NCBI GenBank assembly: GCA_963169455.1
Contig: CAUJDW010000017.1
Span: forward strand, 1-64,000
Reading direction: 5' to 3'
Source: Bacteroidota bacterium
GTDB lineage: Bacteria; Bacteroidota; Bacteroidia; Chitinophagales; Saprospiraceae
Length of the DNA: 64,000 bases
A program made the translations under genes and the position numbers. Positions within the stretch are counted from its first letter, which is position 1. Every line of letters starts with the position of its first letter. Under the pieces are notes generated by a model. The model saw only the letters and a list, made by a program, of their open reading frames with translations, had not been told where the DNA came from and ran no database searches. Shown piece after piece: positions 27,508 through 36,834 of the stretch.

Positions 27508-28749
27508 ATGAAAGCATATTTCCTCCGCGTTTCATCCCTCTTCACCCTGCTGGCCATTCTGGCCCTGCCTGGCCTGGCCCAGCGGCCCGACATAGAGATC
27601 GAACGGAACCTGCGGCGTATCGACGTGCCGTTCGAATACGCCAACGGCTTCCTGGTGGTCAACGTCACCTTCAATGACGCCTTTCCGCTCCGCTTCATCT
27701 TCGACACCGGCGCCGAACACACCATTCTGTCCAAGCGGGAGATCACCGACCTGCTCAATATCGACTACCAGCGGCGGTTTCCCATACTTGGGGCCGACCT
27801 GAGCACCGAACTCTACGCCTATCTGGCCCAGGGCATCAGCCTGCAGGTCGGCGGGGTAAAGGCGCTCAACCGCTCCATTCTGGTGCTGGAAGATGATTAT
27901 TTCCACTTCGAGGAATACACCGGCGTCAACGTCCAGGGCATCCTGGGCTCCGACTTTTTCCGCAGGTTCATCGTCAAGGTGGACTACCGGCGGAATATCA
28001 TTTCCCTTTATGACCCGCAGTATTTTTCCCCGCCCGGCAGGGGGTATTATACGCTGCCGATCGAGATCAACCGCAACAAACCATACGTCAATGCCAGCAT
28101 CAACCTGCAGCCCGACTCCATCATCAAAGTCAGGCTGCTGCTGGATACCGGCGCCGGGCTGGCCCTGCTGTTGCATACCGACACCCACCCGGGCCTGAAG
28201 ATGCCGGAGCGCGTGATCCCCAGCAACCTCGGCGCCGGGCTGGGGGGATTCCTGCTCGGCTATATGGGGCGGGTGCGCAAACTGGAGTTCGAACCCTTCG
28301 TGTTCCGCGAGGTCACCAGCCAGTTCCAGAACATTCCCGAAGGGGTGGACTCTTCTTTTATAAGCCAGCGCAACGGCATCATCGGGAACGAGATACTGCG
28401 CCGCTTCACCATCGTCATTGACTATCTGCGCGAAAAGGCCTATCTGGAGCCCAACCGTTATTACAAGGATGAATTCATCCATGACCGCAGCGGGCTCAAC
28501 CTGGCAGCCGGCGGGCTCAACCTCAACGAATTCATCGTTTACGGGCTCATCCCGGGCAGCCCGGCCGCCCGGGCGGGCGTGATCAGGGGCGACCGAATCC
28601 TCTCCATCAACGGCATTCCCTCCGCCTTCCTGGACCTCGAAGGGGCCAACCGGAGGTTCCTCAAACAGCCCGGCAAAAAGGTATGCCTGAAAATCCAGCG
28701 TGGAAATTCCAAATTCCGGGTATCCTTCCACCTCAGGGACCTCATCTGA
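27508..28749 (+). CDS. Exported retropepsin-like aspartyl protease with PDZ domain
   Basis: 413 residues from ATG 27508 (MKAYFLRVSSLFTLL...LAQ signal peptide); the longer frame from 27442 lacks a signal. Two aspartyl protease lobes in one chain: FDTGAEHTILS near residue 67 and LDTGAGLALLL near residue 213, each carrying the DTGA catalytic motif. A C-terminal PDZ domain follows from ~340 (YGLIPGSPAARAGVIRGDRILSINGI). This lobe-lobe-PDZ layout is common for Bacteroidota periplasmic or surface proteases. Target unknown. Confidence 0.85.
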   Translation: MKAYFLRVSSLFTLLAILALPGLAQRPDIEIERNLRRIDVPFEYANGFLVVNVTFNDAFPLRFIFDTGAEHTILSKREITDLLNIDYQRRFPILGADLSTELYAYLAQGISLQVGGVKALNRSILVLEDDYFHFEEYTGVNVQGILGSDFFRRFIVKVDYRRNIISLYDPQYFSPPGRGYYTLPIEINRNKPYVNASINLQPDSIIKVRLLLDTGAGLALLLHTDTHPGLKMPERVIPSNLGAGLGGFLLGYMGRVRKLEFEPFVFREVTSQFQNIPEGVDSSFISQRNGIIGNEILRRFTIVIDYLREKAYLEPNRYYKDEFIHDRSGLNLAAGGLNLNEFIVYGLIPGSPAARAGVIRGDRILSINGIPSAFLDLEGANRRFLKQPGKKVCLKIQRGNSKFRVSFHLRDLI

Positions 28750-28951
28750 TTTCAGCAGGCAGCGCCCTTAGTGGTTGCGGGTTTTCCCTTTCCCTGCCTC
28801 CGCGGGCTGTAGCCGCTATGGCGACAAAGGCCCGGCTGGGCAATCTCCCCCTCTCCAAGTCTCCCCGACGGGCCGAAGGCCGGCGCGGGCGCGAAACCAT
28901 TTCCGGGCTGAACTGTTTAACTAAATAGTTTGTACAGAAACTATTTAAAAT

Positions 28952-29392
28952 ATGGAAATCAAACGATTTACCCCTTCGCAGCCCGCCGGTGATGAGAAGG
29001 TGGAGCAAATTGCCAGCTTCCTGCATGAGCACCTGGAAGAATATGGCGATGAGAAAGAAGACATCCGCAAAGCCCTGGACTATGCGCTGGATGGGGATGC
29101 CTCTCGCGGCGGATTCATCCTCACCGGCGAAAAACAATCCCGGATCGTGGGGGCCGTAGTCGTCAACCACACGGGTATGGAGGGGTATATTCCCGAAAAC
29201 ATCCTGGTTTACATCGCCGTCCACGGCGGAAAACGGGGGGAGGGTATCGGCAAAAAGCTCATGCAGGAAGCCATCAGCATCAGCGACGGCGACATTGCAC
29301 TGCACGTAGAACCTGACAATCCCGCCCGCCGCCTTTACCAGAAACTGGGATTCACGAATAAGTATCTGGAAATGAGGCTGGCCAAGGAGTAG
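28952..29392 (+). CDS. GNAT-family N-acetyltransferase
   Basis: 146 residues. The acetyl-CoA loop appears as KRGEGIGKKLMQEA, the GNAT motif A, after the strand ILVYIAVHGG. The C-terminal DNPARRLYQKLGFTNKYLEMRL is the usual substrate-side motif (N-P-A-x-x-x-Y-x-x-x-G-F). It acetylates an amine; which one cannot be told. It is alone, 202 bases past the protease gene and 115 before the symporter. Confidence 0.85.
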   Translation: MEIKRFTPSQPAGDEKVEQIASFLHEHLEEYGDEKEDIRKALDYALDGDASRGGFILTGEKQSRIVGAVVVNHTGMEGYIPENILVYIAVHGGKRGEGIGKKLMQEAISISDGDIALHVEPDNPARRLYQKLGFTNKYLEMRLAKE

Positions 29393-29507
29393 GCTTATAC
29401 GTCGGCGCGACGGTGCGTCGCAGGCCCGGGGCCTGGCCCTTCGATTTCCGTTAACGTATGGCCCGCCGGGCTTTGACTTGCCGGCCAGTCAACGTAAAAC
29501 AAAATTT

Positions 29508-30956
29508 ATGCATTTCATTGATATCCTGATCTTTATCCTCTACTTCCTCGGGATGTTGGGGATAGGGGTTTTCTTTTTTCGGAAAAACGAGAATTCGGAA
29601 GATTATTATGTCGGCGGCAGGAATATGGGAAGCACGCACATCGGGCTTTCCGTAGTGGCCACCGATGTTGGCGGAGGCTTTTCCATCGGCCTGGGGGGGC
29701 TGGGTTTTGTGATGGGCATATCCGGATCGTGGATGCTTTTCACGGGGCTGATCGGAGCGTGGCTGAGTGCGGTTTTGCTGATCCCGAGGGTCAACCGGCT
29801 ATCGAAAAAGATCAATTTGCTGACCTTCCCGCAGATGTTCGAACATTTCTACAATTCCAGGGTAGCTTTGCTGGCTGGTGTTATTTCCGCCATTGGCTAT
29901 CTGGGCTTCACCAGTTCCCAGATCCTGGCGGGGGCCAAGCTGGCTTCCGCTACCTTTGTCGGGCTGAGCCTCACCCAGGCACTCCTCATAATGGGCGTCA
30001 TTGCGGTCGCTTACACAGTGGCAGGAGGCCTCAAAGCGGTGATCTACACAGACACTGTCCAATGGATCATCCTCATGGCTGGCCTGGTTTTTATTGGCAT
30101 TCCCATTGGTTATCTGGCGGTAGGCGGGTACTCCGGCATTCAGGAGGTAGTACGCCCCGAACTGCTGTCTATTTCCAACATTACCTGGCCCACCTTTGTC
30201 AACTGGCTGGTGACCATTGTGCCTATCTGGTTTGTAGGGATGACCCTGTACCAGCGCATTTACGCCTGCCGGGATGAAAAAACGGCCCGGCGGGCCTGGT
30301 ACCTGGCCGGATTGTTCGAATACCCGGTCATGGCCTTCATGGGCGTGCTGCTGGGGCTCTTCGCCCGGGCCGGCGCCGAGCAGGGCATGTTCGGGCACCT
30401 GGGGTACGGCGGCCCCGGCAGCATGGATGCGGAGATGGGCCTGCCGCTACTGCTGCGTACCGTATTGCCGGCAGGGCTGACAGGCCTGATGCTGTCGGCC
30501 TATTTCTCAGCCATCATGTCCACAGCCGATAGTTGCCTGATCGCAGCTTCGGGCAATGTGGTGACCGATATTCTGGATAAGGCGTTCCCGTTCGGGGATG
30601 ATGACAGGAAAGTCCTGCGGGCCTCCCAGTTGGCCACGCTGGCCATAGGCGCCGCCGCACTGTTTATTGCCATGAATATGCAGAATGTCCTGGAGCTCAT
30701 GCTCCTTTCCTATGCATTTATGGTTTCCGGCCTGTTCGTGCCGGTTATCGGAGCTATGTTCTGGAAACGGAGTACGCCGACTGCCGCTTTCTGGGCCATG
30801 CTGGTGGGCGGGGGCGCCACTCTGGTACTCACTGTTTTGGGAACCCGCCTGCCTTTCGGGCTGGATGCCAATGTAGCGGGGCTCAGCGCTTCGGCCTTAT
30901 GTTTCGTATCTTTAAGTTACCTGGGGCCTGCCGGACAACCCGCGCCGCAGGTATAA
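29508..30956 (+). CDS. Sodium:solute symporter (SSS family)
   Basis: 482 residues from ATG 29508 (MHFIDILIFILYFLGM); an upstream in-frame start is less likely since helix 1 begins here. It has about 13 hydrophobic helices. Family marks: EDYYVGGRNMG after helix 1, LPQMFEHFYNSR, GGLKAVIYTDTVQW, and GLMLSAYFSAIMSTADSCLIAASG with the Na+-binding Ser/Thr of the SSS fold. It imports a small solute with sodium. The M20 hydrolase 39 bases downstream suggests an amino acid, peptide or acylated amino acid as cargo. Confidence 0.9.
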   Translation: MHFIDILIFILYFLGMLGIGVFFFRKNENSEDYYVGGRNMGSTHIGLSVVATDVGGGFSIGLGGLGFVMGISGSWMLFTGLIGAWLSAVLLIPRVNRLSKKINLLTFPQMFEHFYNSRVALLAGVISAIGYLGFTSSQILAGAKLASATFVGLSLTQALLIMGVIAVAYTVAGGLKAVIYTDTVQWIILMAGLVFIGIPIGYLAVGGYSGIQEVVRPELLSISNITWPTFVNWLVTIVPIWFVGMTLYQRIYACRDEKTARRAWYLAGLFEYPVMAFMGVLLGLFARAGAEQGMFGHLGYGGPGSMDAEMGLPLLLRTVLPAGLTGLMLSAYFSAIMSTADSCLIAASGNVVTDILDKAFPFGDDDRKVLRASQLATLAIGAAALFIAMNMQNVLELMLLSYAFMVSGLFVPVIGAMFWKRSTPTAAFWAMLVGGGATLVLTVLGTRLPFGLDANVAGLSASALCFVSLSYLGPAGQPAPQV

Positions 30957-30995
30957 TTCGATGTTTCAAGTTTCAAGCTTAATCGCAGAAGTAAA

Positions 30996-32153
30996 ATGAA
31001 TCCGGCCATCGAAATAAAAGACAATCAAAGCATGGCAGCCATCCGCCGGGAACTGCACCGCCGCCCTGAACTCTCGGGCAGGGAAGAACAAACGGCTGCC
31101 TATATCGCCGGCCTGTTGCGCCGGTTTGGGCCTTCCGCCCTGCTGGAGGGCATCGGCGGTACAGGGCTTGCTGCTGTTTTTGACAGCGGCCGCCCGGGCC
31201 CAACGGTGCTGTTCCGCGCCGAACTGGATGCTCTTCCTATCAGGGAGGCCAACAGCTTTGAACACGCTTCTGTTCACCATGGGATTTCCCATAAATGTGG
31301 CCACGACGGGCATATAGCCATACTGCTGGGCCTGGGGCAGTCACTGGCAGGCGGAGCGCTGCAAAGAGGGCGGGTGGTGTTATTGTTCCAGCCGGCCGAA
31401 GAGATTGGCGCCGGCGCCGAACGAATGCTCCATGATGCGCGCTTCGAACAGTTGTTCCCCATAGATTTCGCCTTTGCCCTGCACAACCTCCCCGGCTTTC
31501 CCAAAGGCCAGGTGATCGCAAAGGAAGGGGCATTCACTGCTGCCGTCCAGAGCCTGATCATAAGGCTGGAAGGCAAAACTGCCCATGCCGGTGAACCGGA
31601 AAAAGGCATCAGCCCTGCACTGGCTATCGCCGAGATTCTCCAGGAAACCCGGCGGCTCAGCGTAAATGCTCCCGAATCGCCTGATTTTGCCATACTCACT
31701 CCCATTCATGTCCAGATGGGCGAGGTAGCCTACGGAACTGCCGCCGGTTACGGCGAAGTGCACCTGACCCTGCGCACCTGGACGCAAGAGAGCATGGCGC
31801 ACTTAAGCGCCCGGCTCCTGGAGTATCTGGACAACCTCGCTGCCCGGCATCTACTGGGGTTGTCGACAGAATGGACGGATATCTTCCGCGCCACGCAGAA
31901 CGAAGCCGAAGCCGTTCGCATCATAGGCAAAGCTGCCGAAGCCAACGGCCTTCCATTCCTGAATCCGGCCCAGCCCTTCCGCTGGGGAGAAGACTTCGGC
32001 GCCTTCACACAACGCTTTCGGGGCGCCATGTTCGGCCTGGGGGCGGGGGAAAACCATCCGGCTTTGCACCAACCGGACTACGATTTTCCGGATGAACTGC
32101 TCGAACCGGGCATTCGCATGTTCCACACGATTGCAGGCCTCATACTTCAGTAG
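30996..32153 (+). CDS. M20 amidohydrolase (hippurate/N-acyl-amino-acid hydrolase type)
   Basis: 385 residues. Metal-site motifs of M20D enzymes: RAELDALPI (Asp78), HKCGHDGHIA with Cys101 and His103, PAEEIGAGA, HNLPGFPKG, and GKTAHAGEPEKGISP in the lid domain. These enzymes cleave N-acyl or amide bonds of amino acids, e.g. hippurate, N-acetyl-diaminopimelate or indoleacetyl conjugates. No signal peptide, so cytoplasmic. It follows the symporter and ends two bases before the alanine racemase-like gene, which suggests that the released amino acid is then epimerised. Confidence 0.9.
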   Translation: MNPAIEIKDNQSMAAIRRELHRRPELSGREEQTAAYIAGLLRRFGPSALLEGIGGTGLAAVFDSGRPGPTVLFRAELDALPIREANSFEHASVHHGISHKCGHDGHIAILLGLGQSLAGGALQRGRVVLLFQPAEEIGAGAERMLHDARFEQLFPIDFAFALHNLPGFPKGQVIAKEGAFTAAVQSLIIRLEGKTAHAGEPEKGISPALAIAEILQETRRLSVNAPESPDFAILTPIHVQMGEVAYGTAAGYGEVHLTLRTWTQESMAHLSARLLEYLDNLAARHLLGLSTEWTDIFRATQNEAEAVRIIGKAAEANGLPFLNPAQPFRWGEDFGAFTQRFRGAMFGLGAGENHPALHQPDYDFPDELLEPGIRMFHTIAGLILQ

Positions 32154-32155
32154 CC

Positions 32156-33310
32156 ATGATGTCAGGTTCTTACATACAGATCAGCCGCCGGGCCCTGGAA
32201 AACAACCTGGCTTTCCTCCGGGCCCGGATGGGCCCCGGAGTCCGCATTTCTTCGGTGGTAAAAGGCAACGCCTACGGCCACGGCATCGAAACTTTCGTCC
32301 CGCTGGCGGAAGCCTGCGGGATCGGGCACTTCTCTGTTTTTGAGGCCAGTGAAGCTTTCCGGGCCAAAGGGGCCCTTCGAAAGCCGGAAACGGAGATCAT
32401 GATTATGGGCATGATCGACGACGGCCAGCTGAGCTGGGCTATCGAAAACGGCATCTCCTTTTACGTCTTCGAGGCAGGCAGGCTGCAGCATGCCCTGAAG
32501 GCCGCCTGCCGGATCGGCCGGCCCGCCCGGATCCACCTGGAAGTGGAAACAGGCATGAACAGGACGGGTTTTGGCAAAGAGGGGCTGCACCAGGCGGCAA
32601 AGCTGTTGATGGAACATCCGGAGCATCTTTGGTTTGAAGGCTTGTGCACCCATTATGCGGGCGCGGAAAGCATCGCCAATTACGTCCGGGTCACGCTTCA
32701 GCGGCGGAACTTCAACCGGATATCGAAGTGGCTTCAAAGCCGGGAACTCAACCCGCATTGCTATCACACCGCCTGTTCGGCTGCGGCCATGCGCTATCCC
32801 CCTACCCGCATGGATATGGTGCGCATCGGCATCCTGCAGTATGGGTTCTGGCCCAGCCAGGAGGTTTTCATCGAGTACAGCAGCCGGCTGGAGGACAAAC
32901 ACAACCCCCTGCAACGGCTCATAAGCTGGAAAAGCAGGGTCATGGATGTCCGGAACGTCAAGGCCGGCGAGTTTATCGGATATGGAACCTCCTATCTGGC
33001 CAATCACGACATGAAGATCGCCACCGTGCCCGTGGGGTACGGGCAGGGGTTCAGCAGGTCGCTCAGCAACCAGGGCCGGGTTCTGATCCGGGGTAAACGG
33101 GTGCCCGTCGTCGGGACGGTAAATATGAACTGCCTTACCGTTGACGTGAGCGGGCTGGGAAATGCCGAAAAAGGAGACGAGGTTACTATTATCGGCCGGC
33201 AGGGTGATATGGAAATCTCCGTGGCCTCTTTCGGAGAATTCTCCAATCAGCTCAATTATGAACTGCTCACCCGCCTGCCGCCGGATATACCCCGTATCGT
33301 GGTGGAATGA
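32156..33310 (+). CDS. alr: Alanine racemase-type PLP racemase
   Basis: 384 residues (starts MMSGSY; ATG 32159 is an equal option). The PLP lysine is Lys36 in SSVVKGNAYGHG. The RxGI motif is in MVRIGILQYG, and the catalytic tyrosine is in VPVGYGQGF. The usual GxxxMD motif reads GTVNMNC here, with Asn in place of the usual Asp. It interconverts L- and D-alanine or a related amino acid; the substitution and the context leave specificity open. Start-to-stop gap of two bases with the M20 gene shows an operon. Confidence 0.85.
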   Translation: MMSGSYIQISRRALENNLAFLRARMGPGVRISSVVKGNAYGHGIETFVPLAEACGIGHFSVFEASEAFRAKGALRKPETEIMIMGMIDDGQLSWAIENGISFYVFEAGRLQHALKAACRIGRPARIHLEVETGMNRTGFGKEGLHQAAKLLMEHPEHLWFEGLCTHYAGAESIANYVRVTLQRRNFNRISKWLQSRELNPHCYHTACSAAAMRYPPTRMDMVRIGILQYGFWPSQEVFIEYSSRLEDKHNPLQRLISWKSRVMDVRNVKAGEFIGYGTSYLANHDMKIATVPVGYGQGFSRSLSNQGRVLIRGKRVPVVGTVNMNCLTVDVSGLGNAEKGDEVTIIGRQGDMEISVASFGEFSNQLNYELLTRLPPDIPRIVVE

Positions 33311-33319
33311 GGCATGTAG

Positions 33320-33441
33320 GTAGTTGGACACATGTGTTGTAACCCATACTGCTTCGGAAATACGGCGTCAATAGCCTTGTTCCTGGGGCTAGGGTTATAT
33401 TGTTGGATTGTGATATTGTTCTGCTGAAGGTGTCCAACTAC
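33320..33441. repeat. Small element with 12-bp inverted ends
   Basis: GTAGTTGGACAC at 33320-33331 and its exact complement GTGTCCAACTAC at 33430-33441 bound a 122-base, non-coding stretch between two racemase genes. It could be a MITE-like element or a long-range hairpin in the intergenic mRNA. Confidence 0.55.
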
Positions 33442-33478
33442 TTAGCTGTAGTATATTTAAAAAAACAAATATAATAAA

Positions 33479-34549
33479 ATGGCGTATCTGACACTGGACC
33501 GGGCGAAGCTGAAGCACAACTACCTGTTTCTGGACCGCCTGTTTCGCGAGCATAAAAAGGACTGGGCTGTTGTGACCAAGCTGTTGTGCGGCAATGAAGC
33601 ATATCTGGAGGAGGTGCTGAAGCTCGGGGTAAAGGAGGTATGCGACAGCAGGGCCAGCAACCTGGCCAGGATCAAGGAATTAGACCCCGGAGTCCAGACT
33701 GTTTACATCAAACCTCCTGCGCCGGGAGCAATAGAACAGGTCGTGCGCTACGCCGATGTAAGCTTCAATTCGGAAAGCTCCACCATCCGGTTGCTGTCGG
33801 AAGAAGCGCGGCGGCAGGGGAAAAATCATAAAGTCACCATCATGATCGAGCTGGGCGACCTGCGGGAGGGCATCATGGGAAAAAACCTGGTCAGTTTTTA
33901 CAAAAAGGTTTTTGAATTGCCGAATATCGAGGTCGTGGCCATTGGCGCCAACCTCAATTGCCTGCACGGAGTAATGCCCTCCGAAGACAAGCTCATCCAG
34001 CTCAGCCTGTACAAACAGCTGATCGAGGCTACTTTCCACAAGAAGATACCCTGGGTCAGCGGCGGCACTTCCGTGGTGCTGCCCCTGCTGAAGCGGCGGC
34101 AGGCGCCGGCGGCCATCAACCACTTCCGCATCGGCGAAACACTTTTCTTTGGGAACGACATCGTCAACAACCAGCCGTTCGAAGGCATGAAAACGGATGT
34201 GATCCGCCTGTACACCGAGATCATCGAGATCACCAAAAAACCCAAAGTGCCGATCGGGATGATGTCCACCAATCCCAGCGGGGAACTTTTTGAGATCGAC
34301 GAGTCTGATTACGGACGTGAGTCCTATCGCGCCATCCTGGACGTCGGGTTGCTCGACATCCTGCCGGAATTCCTCATTCCGGAAGACGAGGGCATCGCCA
34401 TCGTCAACGCCAGTTCCGACATGCTCATAGTCGACCTCGGCGAAAATTCCGGGAAATACAAGGTGGGGGCGCTGATTTCCTTCCGCCTGAAATACATGGG
34501 CGCCCTGCGCCTGCTGAACTCGGATTATATTGAAAAAAGGGTAGTCTGA
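33479..34549 (+). CDS. Alanine/ornithine racemase-family PLP enzyme
   Basis: 356 residues of the fold-type III group typified by ornithine racemase. PLP lysine Lys34 in AVVTKLLCGN, then CDSRASNLARIKEL, IMIELGDLREGI, GANLNCLHG, and a phosphate-binding WVSGGTSVVLPLL. The C-terminal domain is shorter and different from alanine racemase. Substrate may be ornithine, lysine or another amino acid. It is the second racemase in a row on this strand, separated from the first by the 122-base inverted-end element. Confidence 0.8.
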   Translation: MAYLTLDRAKLKHNYLFLDRLFREHKKDWAVVTKLLCGNEAYLEEVLKLGVKEVCDSRASNLARIKELDPGVQTVYIKPPAPGAIEQVVRYADVSFNSESSTIRLLSEEARRQGKNHKVTIMIELGDLREGIMGKNLVSFYKKVFELPNIEVVAIGANLNCLHGVMPSEDKLIQLSLYKQLIEATFHKKIPWVSGGTSVVLPLLKRRQAPAAINHFRIGETLFFGNDIVNNQPFEGMKTDVIRLYTEIIEITKKPKVPIGMMSTNPSGELFEIDESDYGRESYRAILDVGLLDILPEFLIPEDEGIAIVNASSDMLIVDLGENSGKYKVGALISFRLKYMGALRLLNSDYIEKRVV

Positions 34550-34571
34550 AGGCGGGAAGCACCTGTGCCCT

Positions 34572-35615
34572 TCACCCGAACGGCAGCACCCGGGGCGGCA
34601 GCCCCTCCCGGCGGGCGTCGAGAAACTGCCGCGCCGTTTCCGCCACGGCCTGGCGGATAGGGGTATATTGAAAGCCGAACTGTTCGATGGATTTTCGGTT
34701 GTCGTAGTAAAAAGTGAGGCTGGAATTCCTGGCGGTTTCCCTGGTCAGGAGCGGCGGTTTTCCAGTCAGGAAACCGGCCAGCCAGGCAGCCCGCCAGGAC
34801 AGGGCTCTGAGCAGAAAAGAAGTCTTAATATAGGGTGGGCGTGCGCCAAGCTCCCGGGCGATGGTTTCCAGGAGGCTCCGGTACGTCCAGTTTTCCGCCG
34901 ACAGGATGAAGCGCTGTCCCGATACGTTGCTATCCATCAGCATAACCATGAAGCGCACTACGTCCCGCACGTCAACCAGCCCTGTAGTTCCGGCCGGGTA
35001 GAAGGGGTAGTTGCCTGCCGCGTGGCTGAAAAGCCGGGCGGAACCCCTGTCCCAGAAACCGCTGCCCAGGATGATCGAGGGGTTTATCACGGCGGCCTGC
35101 AGCCCTTCGGCGACGCCGCGCCAGATCTCCTGTTCTCCCAGGAATTTGCTGAGGGCATAGTTGGTGTTAAACCGGCTGCGCTGCCACCTGGCGCTTTCGT
35201 CGAGGGTAGCCCCGTTCCGGATGCGCCCAAGGGCAGCCACGGAGCTGAGGTGGACGAGCTTGTCGATGCCGCGGTATAAGGCAGCGTTGACGACGTTGGC
35301 GGTTCCATCCACATTGGCTTCGAGCATCCGCCGGCGGTCGGCGGGAAGGAAGGAAACAATGGCGGCGCAGTGGAAGGCCCGCCGGATGCCCTGCATGGCG
35401 TCCTCCAGAAAAAACAGGTCGAGGATATCGCCTTCCACCCATTCCACCCTGGATTTAATGGATTCCACCAGGCTCATGTCGCTTCCGGGCTGGCGGATGG
35501 CGCGGATGTGGGTATGGCCCTCCCTGATGAGATAATGCAGCAAGTGAGCGCCCACAAAACCGGTGGCGCCTGTTACCAGAATGGGAATGTTTTTGGAATC
35601 GGCAGATGCAGTCAT
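34572..35615 (-). CDS. NAD-dependent epimerase/dehydratase (extended SDR)
   Basis: 347 residues. NAD motif VTGATGFVGAHLLHYL near residue 15 and the catalytic YALSK (Tyr-x3-Lys) near residue 153; LVHLSSVAALG supplies the Ser. It is similar to the dihydroflavonol reductase or sterol dehydrogenase-like SDRs of Bacteroidota. Its ATG overlaps the anmK stop (ATGA), so the two are translated together. The substrate is unknown; a sugar-linked role with AnmK is only a guess from the coupling. Confidence 0.85.
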   Translation of the reverse strand: MTASADSKNIPILVTGATGFVGAHLLHYLIREGHTHIRAIRQPGSDMSLVESIKSRVEWVEGDILDLFFLEDAMQGIRRAFHCAAIVSFLPADRRRMLEANVDGTANVVNAALYRGIDKLVHLSSVAALGRIRNGATLDESARWQRSRFNTNYALSKFLGEQEIWRGVAEGLQAAVINPSIILGSGFWDRGSARLFSHAAGNYPFYPAGTTGLVDVRDVVRFMVMLMDSNVSGQRFILSAENWTYRSLLETIARELGARPPYIKTSFLLRALSWRAAWLAGFLTGKPPLLTRETARNSSLTFYYDNRKSIEQFGFQYTPIRQAVAETARQFLDARREGLPPRVLPFG

Positions 35616-36736
35616 AATTTGTGTTTCCAGCCCTGGTGCAATGCCCCGCCGACAGCGGCCCGGGCAGCGCCTGTGACAGAGGGCAGGATGTTTGGAATGT
35701 TGGCGGCCCGCAGGGCGCCCAGGAGCCCCATGAGCACCGCTTCTTTGAAATCAATGATGGCGGGTTCGGGGGTTTCCAACGCTAAGGAACAAATTTTTTC
35801 ACATTCCTGTTGAATGCACTTCACCAAAAATCCATTGTGTGCGCCTCCGCCGGTGGCGAGCATGCGGAATGGGCCGGCGGGCAGCGATTCGCGCTGTAGC
35901 AGCAGCCCGATATCACGTGCGATCTGCCGCCCTGCCTGGACACAGGCCGTATGCAATTTGTCGGGTATCGGTGCGTCAAAGTTCAGGTAGAGGGGCAACT
36001 GGACGCCCTGCACCCAGTCGTTGCCCAGTGATTTGGGATAAGGGCTGGAGAAATATTCCAGTTTTTCCACCTGTTGCAGCAATTCCGGGATGAGCCTGCC
36101 GGCGGCGGCCAGGCGCCCGTTTTCGTCATAGGGCAGCCCGGCCTGGCGGGCCAGCGCATTCAGTATCTGGTTGAGCCCGGTATTGTCGAATGCCAGCACC
36201 CTGCTGCTCCGCAGGCAGGCCAGGTTGGCAATGCCCCCCAGGTTGAGCAGGAAATCGTAAGCGGCGAACAGCAACTGGTCGGCCATGGGCGCCAGGGGAG
36301 CGCCCTGCCCGCCGAGGGCCACATCCTGCATGCGGAAGTTGTCCATGGCCGGGTACCCGGTAACGGCTGCGATGGCGGCTCCGTCGCCAATTTGAAGGCT
36401 CATGCCCTGCCCGGGGTAGTGAAAGATGGTGTGCCCGTGAGAGGCGATGAAATCCGGCCGGGCCCGGTGGCGTTCCATAAAGCCGAGCGCCATCTCGCCC
36501 AGAAGCCGCCCAAAACGGGCGTGGGCAAGGGCGAGCTCCTGCGCCGTACCTCCGGGCAGGCGCGCCAGGCGTTCTTTCCAATCATCCGGAAAAGGCGCCG
36601 TTTCCGCATGGAGTATCCGCCATTGCAGCATCTCGGCGCGCCCCGCTTCCTCCCGGAATTCGAAGCGGCAAAATGCCATGTCAAGCCCATCCAGGGAACT
36701 TCCGGACATCAGCCCGAGGGCGTGGTAGTCGTACAT
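35612..36736 (-). CDS. anmK: Anhydro-N-acetylmuramic acid kinase
   Basis: 374 residues, the family's normal length. Motifs: GLMSGSSLDGLDMAFC at the N-terminus, SHGHTIFHYPG, GDGAAIA, LNLGGIANL, FDNTGLNQILN and TGGGAHNGF, together the AnmK ATPase-fold set. It phosphorylates and opens 1,6-anhydro-MurNAc from wall recycling to MurNAc-6-phosphate. No murQ is adjacent. It is coupled to the SDR gene by a four-base overlap. Confidence 0.95.
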   Translation of the reverse strand: MYDYHALGLMSGSSLDGLDMAFCRFEFREEAGRAEMLQWRILHAETAPFPDDWKERLARLPGGTAQELALAHARFGRLLGEMALGFMERHRARPDFIASHGHTIFHYPGQGMSLQIGDGAAIAAVTGYPAMDNFRMQDVALGGQGAPLAPMADQLLFAAYDFLLNLGGIANLACLRSSRVLAFDNTGLNQILNALARQAGLPYDENGRLAAAGRLIPELLQQVEKLEYFSSPYPKSLGNDWVQGVQLPLYLNFDAPIPDKLHTACVQAGRQIARDIGLLLQRESLPAGPFRMLATGGGAHNGFLVKCIQQECEKICSLALETPEPAIIDFKEAVLMGLLGALRAANIPNILPSVTGAARAAVGGALHQGWKHKL

Positions 36737-36834
36737 GGTTTCTGGTTTAGCAGTTTCTAAGTTTACGGGTCTCCGGTTAACCGGCCCCGTCCGTCCGTCT
36801 AGTCAACCGGATAAATCAAGTCAGCCGGATAAAA

